The notes under the pieces were generated by a model that searched no databases, was not told the DNA's origin, and worked only from the letters and a program-made list of their open reading frames with translations. A stretch of 64,000 nt of DNA from Struthio camelus (taxonomy: Eukaryota; Chordata; Aves; Struthioniformes; Struthionidae), in NCBI RefSeq assembly GCF_040807025.1, contig NC_090943.1, positions 3,582,356-3,646,355 of the forward strand, written 5' to 3'. A program made the position numbers and the translations under genes. Below, piece by piece: positions 24,926-34,800 of this stretch. The first letter of the stretch is position 1. Each line of letters begins with the position of its first letter.

Positions 24926-25524
24926 GGGGGGTGGGGGGGGACCGCCCCGAGGGGACGGGGATGGGCGGTGTAAGGCGCAGGGGCCGCGCAACTCCCCCCC
25001 CCCCCCCGGCCCCCCGCAGACCTCGCCCGCGCGCTCCGGCCGCGCCGCCCCGCGCTGCGCCTCCCCCTCCCCCACCCCGCGCCCCGCCCCCAGCGGCGCG
25101 CGCCGCTCCCGCCCCGCCCCGGGCGCTACCACCGCGCCCCGCCGCCGGGGGGGGGGGGAGTGGGACGGTTGAGAGGCGGCGGGCGGCACCATCGCGCCGC
25201 CACGCGGGGGTGGGGGGGGGTGGGGGGAACCAAAGGGACCACCGAAACCGGGGAGTTTCCCCCCAAACAGCGCCGGCCTCAAGGGCTGGGGGTCCCGATC
25301 CCACCTCAACCACCACCACCACCACGTCGGCTCCCCGGCTGGCCTACAGGCGACGTCCGTCCTCCCCCACACAGGGGCAGCCTGCCTGCACCCCGCACAA
25401 AACCAGACAGGAAACGCTCGGAAATTCCACCGAAAAAGAATTATTTTCCAAATTTTTCTCTTCCGGACGTTATGTTAGAGCCTCGGCGGGAGCGCTCCAA
25501 ACGGCGTCCGCGAGCGGCCGGCCC
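24926..25524. other. GC-rich gap between MRPL55 and MMTAG2
   Basis: Contains a C run near 24995, G runs near 25150 and 25210, and a CCA/CCACCA stretch near 25305. The CpG-rich part from 25.0 to 25.2 kb is the best place for an MMTAG2 promoter and 5' non-coding exon, but I could not fix an exon. The 3' end of MRPL55 must also lie here; I see no perfect AATAAA on minus, only an AATAAT-like form near 25440. Confidence 0.45.
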
Positions 25525-26241
25525 TTAGCTCTTCCAAAACTTCTTGTACTCGTCCAGGTTGACGTCTTCGAACGCCTCCTCCTTCGGGGCCTTAAACCGG
25601 GCGGGGAACTGTCGCCGCAGCCGGGCCTTCCTTTCGGCCTCGGGCAGCGCGTTGCTGTCCAGAGGCAACTGCAGAGGGAAGAGAAACCGGCCGCGGCGAG
25701 GATCAGGATCAGGGCTCCCTCCCGGGGCCCTTCCCGCCCGCCCGCCGCCGCCTCACCGTCAGGATCTTCTTGGGCTCCTTGTAGCGGACGCGGACGGTAG
25801 AGCCATCGGTCTTCACCAGCAGCACGGGGTAGAGCCGGCCGTACGCCTGCCGGCGGACGCGGGCCACCGACGTCCTGTTGGAGTCGCCGCGGCCGCAGGA
25901 GGCGTGCAGCAGGCGGAAGCTCGGCGGCAGCCGGCCGCGGGCGACCTGCTGCCCCAGCGACCTGCCGGCCGGAGGCAAAAATCTCTCAGCGCCGAGGCCA
26001 AGTCACGGTGTGGGGGTTAGAAATGGCGGGGGGGGGGGGGGGGGGGGCGCGCCGCGGGCCCGCTCCCACCCTCCCGCTGACGGGGCTCCCAGGCGGCAGC
26101 GGGGGCGCCGGCCCCGGCTGGGTTTCAGGCCGAAAAACGGGGGTTTCGACTTCGGCGCCGTCGTTGAGGCGGAGGGGTCGGCGGCGAGGGAGGGCCAGGC
26201 GGGGCCGGCGCTCACCCCAGCGTCCTGCTCAGCGCCGCCAT
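25525..26241 (-). CDS. MRPL55: Mitochondrial large-subunit ribosomal protein mL55, three exons, 124 aa
   Basis: Component of the 39S subunit of the mitochondrial ribosome. Exons on minus: 26241-26216, 25961-25757 and 25668-25525. Joins are in frame with GT-AG introns; stop TAA at 25527-25525. The protein starts MAALSRTLG and has an Arg/Ser/Leu-rich, acid-free N-terminal 30 residues with RLLHAS, typical of a mitochondrial presequence. The family core follows (RVRRQAYGRLYPVLLVK, DGSTVRVRYKEPKKIL), and the C-terminus ends YKKFWKS, like the YRQFW end I recall in human (128 aa). The exon 1 donor must be CTGGG|GTGAGC; one base off would break the frame. A TTCCTCAG acceptor at 26283 indicates a further 5' non-coding exon, with 41 nt of leader in this exon. 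Confidence 0.96.
26028..26047. repeat. (G)20 homopolymer in MRPL55 intron 1
   Basis: Twenty consecutive G on plus, so C in the MRPL55 transcript, inside the 254-nt intron 25962-26215. Such long G runs are rare and prone to slippage and sequencing error, so the true length may differ. Confidence 0.85.
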
Positions 26242-26309
26242 CACCACGCGAGGCAGCGCGGCGAGGTCTCTCTGCCGCCGACCTGAGGAACAAGACGGGC
26301 TGCCGGAGT

Positions 26310-27620
26310 CAGACCCATGGTGGCTTCCCCCCTCGCCCCGCAGTGGTTCAGCCCAAAGTGGCTCCCCCCTCGCTCCGCAGTGGTTCAGCCCAAAGTGGCC
26401 CCCCCCTCACCCTGCAGTGGTTCAGCCCAAAGTGGCTCCCCCCCTTGCCCCGCAGTAGTTCAGCCCCATGGTGGCTTCCCCCCTCGCTCCGCAGTGGTTC
26501 AGCCCCAAAGTGGCTCCCCCCTCGCTCCGCAGTGGTTCAGCCCAAAGTGGCTCCCCCCCTTGCCCCGCAGTAGTTCAGCCCCATGGTGGCTTCCCCCCTC
26601 GCCCCGCAGTGGCTCAGCCCAAAGTGGCTCCCCCCTCGCTCCGCAGTGGTTCAGCCCAAAGTGGCCCCCCCTCACCCTGCAGTGGTTCAGCCCAAAGTGG
26701 CTCCCCCCCTCGCCCCGCAGTGGTTCAGCCTAAAGTGGCTCCCCCTCGCTCTGCAGTGGTTCAGCTCCATGATGGCTCCCCCCCCACCCCGCAGTGGTTC
26801 AGCCCAAAGTGGCTCCCCCCTCACCCTGCAGTGGCTCAGCCCAAAGTGGCTCCCCCCCTCGTCCCGCAGTGGTTCAGCCTCAAAGTGGCTCCCCCCCTCA
26901 CCCTGCAGTGGTTCAGCCCCATGGTGGCTCCCCCCCTCGTCCCGCAGTGGTAAAGCCCCAAAGTGGCTCCCCCCCCACCCTGCAGTGGTTCAGCTCCACA
27001 GCGGCTCCCCCTCACCCTGCAGTGGCTCAGCCCCATGGTGGCTCCCCGCCTCGCCCCGCAGTGGCTCAGCCCAAAGTGGCTCCCCCCTCGCCCCGCAGTA
27101 GTTCAGCCCAAAGTGGCTCCCCCTCACCCCGCAGTGGTTCAGCCCAAAGTGGCTCCCCCCCTCACCCTGCAGTGGTTTAGCCCCACAGTGGCTCCCCCCC
27201 TCACCCTGCAGTGGCTCAGCCCAAAGTGGCTCCCCCCCCTCACCCCGCAGTGGTTCAGCCCCATGGTGGCTTCCCCCCTCGTCCCGCAGTGGTTCAGCCC
27301 CATGGTGGCTTCCCCCCCTCGCCCCTCAGCGGTTCAGCCCAAAATGGCTCCCCCCCTCACCCACAGCGGTTCAGCCCAAAGTGGCTCCCCCCTCACCCTG
27401 CAGTGGTTCAGCCCAAACTGTCTCCCCCCTCACCCTGCAGTGGTTTAGCACCACAGTGGCTCCCCCTCACCCTGCAGTGGCTCAGCCCAAAGTGGCTCCC
27501 CCTCGCCCCGCAGTGGTTCAGCCCAAAGTGACTCCCCGCTCACCCCGCAGTGGTTCAGCTCCACGGCGGCTCCCCCCTCGCCCCGCAGTGGTTCAACCCC
27601 GAGGCAGCTCCCCCTCCCCC
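26310..27620. repeat. 37-41 bp minisatellite, about 34 units
   Basis: The unit on plus is GTGGCTCCCCCCTCACC, then CTGCAG or CCGCAG, then TGGTTCAGCCCAAA. CAG starts at 26341, 26378 and 26415 give a 37-bp period; the C-run length and an inserted CCATG or CACAG variant change the length. It fills most of the space between the MRPL55 coding start and the CpG island at 27.7 kb, so it is MRPL55 5' flank or, if the distal 5' exon is real, MRPL55 intron. Open frames of up to 172 codons across it are repeat by-products. Confidence 0.95.
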
Positions 27621-27844
27621 ATATCACGACCCGGCTCTTAAAGTGACCCCCCCCCTCCGCCGCCATTATAGTTCAGCCCAAGGCGGCTCCCCCTCGCCGC
27701 ACACCGAAGGTGCCTGGCTCCCCCCCCTCCTCCGGCCCTGCTGATCGGCCCCGGCTTGTTTCCCCGCGCCTCCCACAACGGCCCACCTCCCCCCGCTCCC
27801 CCCCGCCGCCGCGCCGCGATGGTTCCCCCCCGCCGCGCTCCGCT

Positions 27845-27850
27845 CACGTG
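27845..27850. promoter_or_regulatory. E-box CACGTG
   Basis: CACGTG within TCACGTGACC, the extended form preferred by USF and TFE-type bHLH factors. It lies 39 bp from the CRE, inside the GUK1 CpG island. Confidence 0.45.
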
Positions 27851-27888
27851 ACCGCACCCGCCGGCGCGCGGCTGCACCCTCGTGCCGG

Positions 27889-27896
27889 TGACGTCA
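27889..27896. promoter_or_regulatory. Full palindromic CRE (TGACGTCA)
   Basis: Perfect 8-bp CREB/ATF consensus 132 bp upstream of the GUK1 first ATG. Full CREs in CpG islands close to start sites are often bound, and frequent in bidirectional promoters. Confidence 0.6.
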
Positions 27897-27926
27897 ACAC
27901 CTCGCGCCGGCGGCGGCGGGTGACGC

Positions 27927-27957
<31 letters not shown>

Positions 27958-28027
27958 CGCGGGGGCTGCCGGGAACCCCCCCTCCCCCAGCCGCGCGCGG
28001 CGGGGCGGCCCCGCCCCCTCGCCCTCC

Positions 28028-28070
28028 ATGAGCTGGCGGCGGCTGCGCGGCGCCATCGCCCGGGCGGCGG
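28028..28070 (+). CDS. GUK1: GUK1 exon 1, N-terminal extension (probable mitochondrial presequence)
   Basis: ATG at 28028 opens 14 codons plus one base, reading MSWRRLRGAIARAA, then donor G|GTGAGC at 28071. Joined to the acceptor at 37537, the last G pairs with CC to give Ala, followed at once by the usual Met of GUK1 (37540), all in frame. The extension has four Arg, no acidic residue, and alternating basic and hydrophobic residues, as in mitochondrial presequences. Human GUK1 also has a longer isoform with a different N-terminus. The 28028 ATG has T at -3 and A at +4 (weak), while the second has G at -3, so scanning ribosomes could start at either. The splice join is inferred from phase and signals; other 5' exons in the 9.5-kb intron cannot be ruled out. 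Confidence 0.7.
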
Positions 28071-28225
28071 GTGAGCGGGGCCGGGCCGAGACCTCCGCGG
28101 GCGGCGGGCGGGCACCGGGGGCCTCCGGGGGTCCCGTGCTGAGGGGCGCCGAGTCCGGCCCCGCCGGTGCTGAGCCCCTCCGGGGGCGCAGGTTGGGGTG
28201 GGGGGTGAGCTCCAGTCAGTCCTGG

Positions 28226-28860
28226 GGGTGCTGGTCCCATCCAGGAGGATGCTGAGCCCACGGTGGAGGTCACATCCTGGTGGTGCTGAGCTGCAGCCAC
28301 CCCCGGGGGTGCTGGTCCCATCCAGGAGGATGCTGAGCCCACGGTGGAGGTCACACCCTGGTGGTGCTGAGCTCCAGCCACCCCCGGGGGTGCTGGTCCC
28401 ATCCAGGAGGATGCTGAGCCCACGGTGGAGGTCACACCCTGGTGGTGCTGAGCTGCAGCCACCCCCGGGGGTGCTGGTCCCAGCTGTGGGGATGCTGAGC
28501 CCGTGGTGGAGGTCACATCCTGGTGGTGCTGAGCTGCAGCCACCCCCGGGGGTGCTGGTCCCAGCTGTGAGGATGCTGAGCCCATGGTAGAGGTCACATC
28601 CTGGTGGTACTGAGCTGCAGCCACCCCTGAGGTTGCTGGTCCCAGCTGTGAGGATGCTGAGCCCGTGGTGGAGGTCACATCCTGGTGGTGCTGAGCTCCA
28701 GCCACCCCTGAGGTTGCTGGTCCCAGCTGTGAGGATGCTGAGCCCGTGGTGGAGGTCACATCCTGGTGGTGCTGAGCTGCAGCCACCCCGAGGGTGCTGG
28801 TCCCAGCTGTGAGGATGCTGAGCCCGTTGTGAGGGTCCCATCCTGGCAGCACTGAGCTCC
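28226..28860. repeat. 81-bp minisatellite in GUK1 intron 1, nearly 8 units
   Basis: The unit on plus starts GTGCTGGTCCCATCCAGGAG or GTGCTGGTCCCAGCTGTGAG and includes GATGCTGAGCCC, GGTGGAGGTCACATCCTGG and TGGTGCTGAGCTGCAGCCAC. Starts at 28228, 28309 and 28390 give the 81-bp period. Two subtypes (CATCCAGGAG and CAGCTGTGAG) are grouped in the left and right halves. Because 81 is a multiple of 3, the minus strand reads as a 27-residue peptide repeat, giving open frames of over 400 codons that are not genes. Confidence 0.95.
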
Positions 28861-31800
28861 ATCCAGCTCCTGGGAGAAGAGGTCCCATGGTGGACGGTGC
28901 TGCGCTCCAGCTGGCCCAGGGTGCCGGTTTCATCCCAGGGTTGCTGATCTCCAGCCAACCCAGCGTGGGGAGTCCCATTGCCGTGCGGGAGGGTGCTGGA
29001 CTTCAGCTGGTTGTCCTGGTCCCCAACCCGGACGTGTTGAGCTCCGCTGAACGCCTGGGCGCACCGTGGCTGCGGGGATGGGGCTGACCCTGACCAAAGC
29101 CATGCGAGAAGGAGATACAAGACAGGGGTCGGGGCAGGGCTAAGCGCACTTTAAACCTGCAAAAATAAACCTCCGTGTGGCAAAACACAACGTACTTGTT
29201 ATGCTCCGGGGATAAAGTTTCCTGGGAAGTGGGGATTTCCACTTAAACTTGAAAAAACTAAATGGGTGTCCTACATCCTTGGGGAGCTAAACATCTGGAG
29301 AGGATCCTTTTCAGTTCAGAAATGAGCTAACCTGTGGGAGCAGTAACGTTAGGGTTGTAGGGGGAACCGGACAGCATAACCGCCGCCATGTGGTGACCTT
29401 CACAGCTGCAGAAATTTGCCCAGATGGGTGGAAAGGGACAGAACTGTCCTCCAACCAGTTAGCTGGTTAAACTGGTCCAGCTTTACCTTTAGGCAAGGTC
29501 TTAGACTGACTCGGGGCCTCATCTGTGACTTGGACCAGGATAATTTCTGCAGTGACCTGGGGCGCGCAGTTCTTGTTCTTCCTTTGGCGGTGTTGCCCTC
29601 TGGAAAGTGAGGAACGCTAATCAGCGCTGCCAGCAGAGGAGCTTGAGTAGCATTTTTTTAGGGAATTGCTTTCAGGAAGAAAAATGTTTTGTTATTCCTG
29701 CCAGGTAGTCGCACTTGTACAGCCGCGTGGGGATGCTCTGCTCGTGTTTTAATGCCACTTTTTGAAGAGAGGGAAAGAGGAAAGAGTTATCCAATTAGAG
29801 GAAGCTCTGGGTAGAAATAACTGAAGCAGGAGATATTTCGTTGCTGCTGGGCCCTGCTAGGACTGCGTGTGACCGCACATTGGTGCTTGATTAGGTAGCC
29901 ACGTGCATCTCCTTTGGGTGTTAATATGGCCTGAATAGCGTTGCTTGTTGCATCCTTATTACCACTTGTTTCACGTGCTTAGTGAGGCGATCCAATTAAA
30001 TCAGCTGCGACCAGATGATGAGCGTGTCTGGGATAACTTTCTGGTTCCCCCGCTGAATGTGTGCAGGTCCGGGGGTTTGTCTGCGCGTCTGTTCGAGCAG
30101 CCGGTGTGATGTGGCCGGCCAGGGGTTGGTTAGTGCTTGACCCATCCGTAAGTCACTGGCTGCCCCTGGGGAGGAGGGGACGTGTTTTTAGGGCCTCTTG
30201 CAAACGTCAAAAAGCTGAGTGCTTGCCGACTCTGAGATAACGTTAAACTTTGCCGTGTTCCTACAGGTGCCCGGATGGGGTTTTCAGGAGGTGACACAAT
30301 CAGTTGTCCCAAAAGTTAGGAAGGTGGGAATTGAGGGTTTGTAAAGAGCCTGCTAAAAATAGGGAAAGGGATTATATGCCTTTATAATCCAGGAGACCTT
30401 TCTTGGGGCTCCGGAGAAAATGTCCTTTAATCTTCTTTTCTGCTTGTAAGATGGCTTTACCGTCTCTCTAAAGCCTGTTTGCTAATCAGCATTAATTTTG
30501 TTTAACTCTTGTGATGTCAGTCCTTTGCTTTGCTAGTTGCGTTGCCGCCTTGCGGTTAAAATCCAAGGGAAGTTTAGCAAGCAGGAGTAGACTTAGAAAT
30601 GTTCCACGCCCTAGTGATAAGCTGAGGTTCCTCTGGAGGCCTAAGGGCGTAGACGGTCCCGGATTTGGACATACGGTTGTTAGACTAAGCCAGCTGAGAA
30701 AGTTAGACTTCAGAGTTACACCCCCTGATAAAATAATAAAAACACGTGTGTGTATACATAACTTACCTATATGTATCTAAAATATAATTTGCAACCCGTT
30801 TTGAGAAAAATGTTCATCAGGAGCCGGGGTTAAGTAACTGCTGTTCTGATTAAAGCACAGAAATCATGTGCTGCATGTCATCGAGGTGGAAGTATCTCCC
30901 GTATGCTTGTTGTTTGGCCACCTAACCTTTTTGTAACCCAGCAGGATCCATGCGATGGTTCAACCTCAGCGCGCCAGATGCAGCCATCTGTAAGTCACAG
31001 GTGTCACGCTTCGCCCACCCCCAAAACAGGAGGATCTTTGTTAAAAAGTGATGCTGTTCTGTTTCCAATCAGCTGCAGTCTGCTGTGGTTCTGGTGATGT
31101 ACGGTGATTAGCCTGGAGCGAAAACCGTTTTAGGAGTAACCTAGCAGAGATGAGAGACTCTCTATGCTAGATAAAGTATTTGGGGACCAGCTGAAAATGC
31201 CGCCTTCTGCCGAAAATGCCAAAATCTGAGCAAAGGGAAAAAATCTGAGCTTCCGCTCAGAACAAAAACGTACCTGTGATGTTACTGCTGCAAAGGGCAG
31301 GTTGACAGTGTGACACAAGGGCGCTTTACTGGGCTGGGAACCAACTACGATATTAAATAGCCCCATCCACTGAATCTGGTTTCTCAAATGGGGATTTTTC
31401 AGTGCTTCACTCATGGTTTTTGAAGGCTTCACACTGCCAGAATGAGAGGAGCTGGGGCTGATGGGATTTGTGGAGCGTGCTGGAGGAGAAGAGCTCAGGG
31501 AGACCAGTGATGCTGGCAGGCGGAGCAGCTCTATGTCAGGAACAATTCCTCGGGTCAACTCCATGATTGATTTTGAAGTGTCTGTTCGCTTTGAGACCGC
31601 AGAGCAGTTTTTCTGCATCTGAGGATGAGTGATGGCAGCTACACGCCTTCCGTGGCATCGCTTTTACTGGGCCCTGCTGAGGAGGGCAGGTGGATACCTC
31701 TGGGCTCAAGCTGAGACTCCCCCACAGAGAGCTACGTTACCCTTTCGGTGGTTCAGGAGTATGGGAACGAGGAGGGAAAAGCCCTTGAGTGACTTGCTGA

Positions 31801-34800
31801 GCGAGCTGTAGATAAGGCCAAAGAAATAGCCCTAGGAGATGGGCTGCTGAGTCAAAAGCAGGAACAAAATATTGTTATGACAAGCATGCTGCCGTGCAGT
31901 GCATGTGTTTACCTGCCTCTCGGGGTACTGAGGCGAGGGAGGAGAGGCTACTCAGTCCTGGATCTGCGCTGTTCAAATGTAAAGGTGAGGTGAACTCCTC
32001 CGTTCACACTCCCAGACCGTCTTCATCCTGCTTCTCTGGCCCTGGGCAGCTGCCCCCAAAATCTCTCACATCCTCCTTTGAGATTAAACCCCTGTGTGTG
32101 CTGTGGCAGAGCTGAGCAGAGGCCAGGGCCAGGGTTTCACTGCACCGTGCCAGGTGGTGGGCGCCTGCAAAAAGTAGGTGCTACGATGGCTCTATAAGAG
32201 CTATTTTTGTCCTGCACTGGCACAGATTCCCAATTTACCAGCTGGGTGTCTGCTGTCTGCCACCCACGGAGAGGGCCCAGCCTCTTCATCTGGCAACAGA
32301 AAATGTTTTTTCTGTAAATTACGTCGTCTTGTTTTCTTCTCCACCCTGTTTGGGTCTGCAGAGATCTCCAGCAGACAGAAAAAGGAATAGATTTGAAGGG
32401 AGGCAAGAGGAAGCATCTGTAAGTCCTTTGGTTTATTTTTAGCCTATTTTCTGAAGAAGCGAGGCCTGTGTGATTGCAGTGGGAATATGTATGTCTTTTC
32501 TCATTTTAGTTCGTAGTACTTTTGTGAAAAAGGTAGGTAAAGGAGAGAGGTCACATCTTCCTCCAGCCTCCCCACAAGTGCTCCTGCAGAGGGAAAAACA
32601 TCAACTCCACCCTTACTAGACATCAGGGAATCCACAGCCTCAGGGCACAGATTCCTAGGAAGCTAGTCTTTATTTTTTCACCTGCTGCTGGAGCTGCTCA
32701 CTTCCTTTTCACAGCCCGACACCAGCAGTTTCAAATCAGGACCTGGGTGATGCGTAAGGTAGCTGGCAGGCGTCTGTAACATTTAACTTGATGTCTTGTT
32801 GACACCAGAAGTGTGACATCGCTAATATCCTGATGTAGGAAAGGAGAAGGCTGGGTGTTGGGAGGTGTTCGGCACCTGCCCCAGCTGGGGAGAGCGTTGG
32901 CAACTGATGAAAAAGGCCAATACAAAGTTGAGACCTTCCGACACTAGATCTTGGGGGAAGGAGCTCCTGTCCCCTGTGGGTTTTGGAGGCTTTAGTGTGC
33001 TGGAGGAGAAAATGAAGACATTTAGAAATGGAAAAGTAGAGCAATAGATCATGGTTAGCCAGGCTAGACACTCCCCAGGGACTTGAGAGGTCAGAGTCAC
33101 TGCTGTGCCCCATCCAGACCTGGGGTCTGACTCCAGATGTTCCTGGCCACTGGACACCAGGTTTGGCTCCTCTGGGGTAGCATGTGCCCAGTGTCTCGTG
33201 GTAGGGCAGAGCTGTGGTCCATAAACAGCCAGGTGGGCCAAAGGGGCTGACACTGGGGATCTTGAATCCAGTTTTTGTTCTAGTGTTGAAACATTTTAGT
33301 CAAAGAGGGAGAGCTCCATCCAGAGGGATGGAGAGCTGTATGCCGTGGAGCATACCACCAGGGAGGTGTTGGAACATGTTGCTTGAAGGCTTGAGTTCAG
33401 ATCTGCCGGGAGGGAAAGAGAAGGAGTTTGTTCTGTCACCTTCATTGTGGGTAAGAGTCTTAATCTTTGACCTGATGTGAAGCTGGAGGCAAGAGCCATG
33501 CAAACTCAAGTCCAAAAGGACACTTTTTAGAGAAGGTGGCTAAAAACAAGAGTGAGTGTCTCTCCAGAAGAGTTGTCTTAAGCAAACACCAATGTTGGGT
33601 GTAATGTGAGTATACTGGCTACCTGGCTTGGGTTTTATACCTAATGTGCATCAATGTGGTCGAAGAGCCCCATCCATTCTTGAAGTCTGTGAATAGGTGG
33701 GCACCATCACTTGATAAAGACATGCTACAGTTGAGCAGGAGGTTGAACTAGAGATCTCCTGAAGTCCCTTCCAGCCTGAATTATCGTCTGGTTTCACCTG
33801 AGGAGGTAGCTCACCTCCCTCTGATCTGTGCATAACAACAGTTCCTCCTCTGCTCCCGTGCGTTTACGCTGCTGAGTGCATCTTTGTGTCGTTGGGAAGC
33901 AGGGGGATGTGAGATACATGAGATTAGTTGCGCAGAGACAGACTTTTCTGTTCTGTTTCCTGAAGCCAGCATCTGTGTTGGGTGGCTCACACTGGCATTC
34001 ACCAGCGTGCTAATGGTGTTTGCAGCTTTACCAGTCAGAAGAGCAGGGAGTGGAGAAGAAACCCCAGGAGAAGATTAAAGGTCAGCAGACGGTTTTCATT
34101 GGCTATCTTAAAATGGGGACTCCGTAATTAAGGCTTTATGTGGCTCATAAATAGCCCAGCTTTCTGGCTGCTCGCTCGTATTATGAGCCTGTCGCTGCTA
34201 CAAAGCACTGGACTTTATACCTTGGTTGGAAAGGTATAAAAGCAAAAGGTAAGAATTCATTAGAGTCTGCTGCTCCCAGCCAGCACTCTTTGGGTACCCC
34301 TGCCCGTTCCTCTTGTTCCTTCCCGATTTGCCTTGGGTTGAGTGATGTGATCATAACTGATTTCATCTGATTTGAATTCCCCTTTTCCTATCAGTTGCTT
34401 GCTAAAGAAGAAATTTGGGGGAAGGAAAGAGAGGAAAACTCTTTCCTCTAGCAGCGATGCACTCGTCCTGGCTGGGGTCTGCAGGCAGGGACCAGGACGT
34501 GTGCATCCTGAGGAGTTGTTGGCAGTGCAGTCAGATGGTGATGGAGAGAGAGCTTTTAAATGCCCAGGCAGAGGATCTTTGTTGGTGCTTGCATGTCACA
34601 TGTGGAGGCTTTCAATGGCTTAGGAGGACAGCATGTAATATTGGATATGATATGTGCGCACCGTTCAGCAGCTGGTTGGTGCTTGGTGCCGAGGGGGGAA
34701 TTGTGCTGGGAATCTGGTGGTGTGCTGGAGTGACTGGGTGACGATAAACTTTGGGTAGCTCCTCTTTTCTGGAGTGTTTTGCAAGCAATGGTTAAGGTTC

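Larger units (their letters stand above)
27640..28200. promoter_or_regulatory. CpG-island promoter of GUK1, possibly shared with MRPL55
   Basis: Very CpG-dense, with a GGC/GCGGCGGC tract near 27.91-27.95 kb, a full CRE, an E-box and no TATA box. GUK1 exon 1 lies in it on plus. On minus, CAC|GTGAGC at 27847 is a plausible donor for the MRPL55 5' non-coding exon predicted from the acceptor at 26283. If so, the two transcripts start within about 150 bp of each other. The shared use is inferred. Confidence 0.65.

Noticed and set aside
24151-25800. 549-codon plus frame and 403-codon minus frame
   Set aside because: Gly/Arg or Pro/Cys-rich readings of the G-rich minisatellite and flanking CpG DNA. 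The real coding exons of MMTAG2 and MRPL55 lie in other frames here.
25813-26001. Alternative MRPL55 frame through exon 2
   Set aside because: Using the donor one base earlier gives a frame ending without the conserved RQAYGRLYPVLLVK core; the GTGAGC donor at 26215 restores it.
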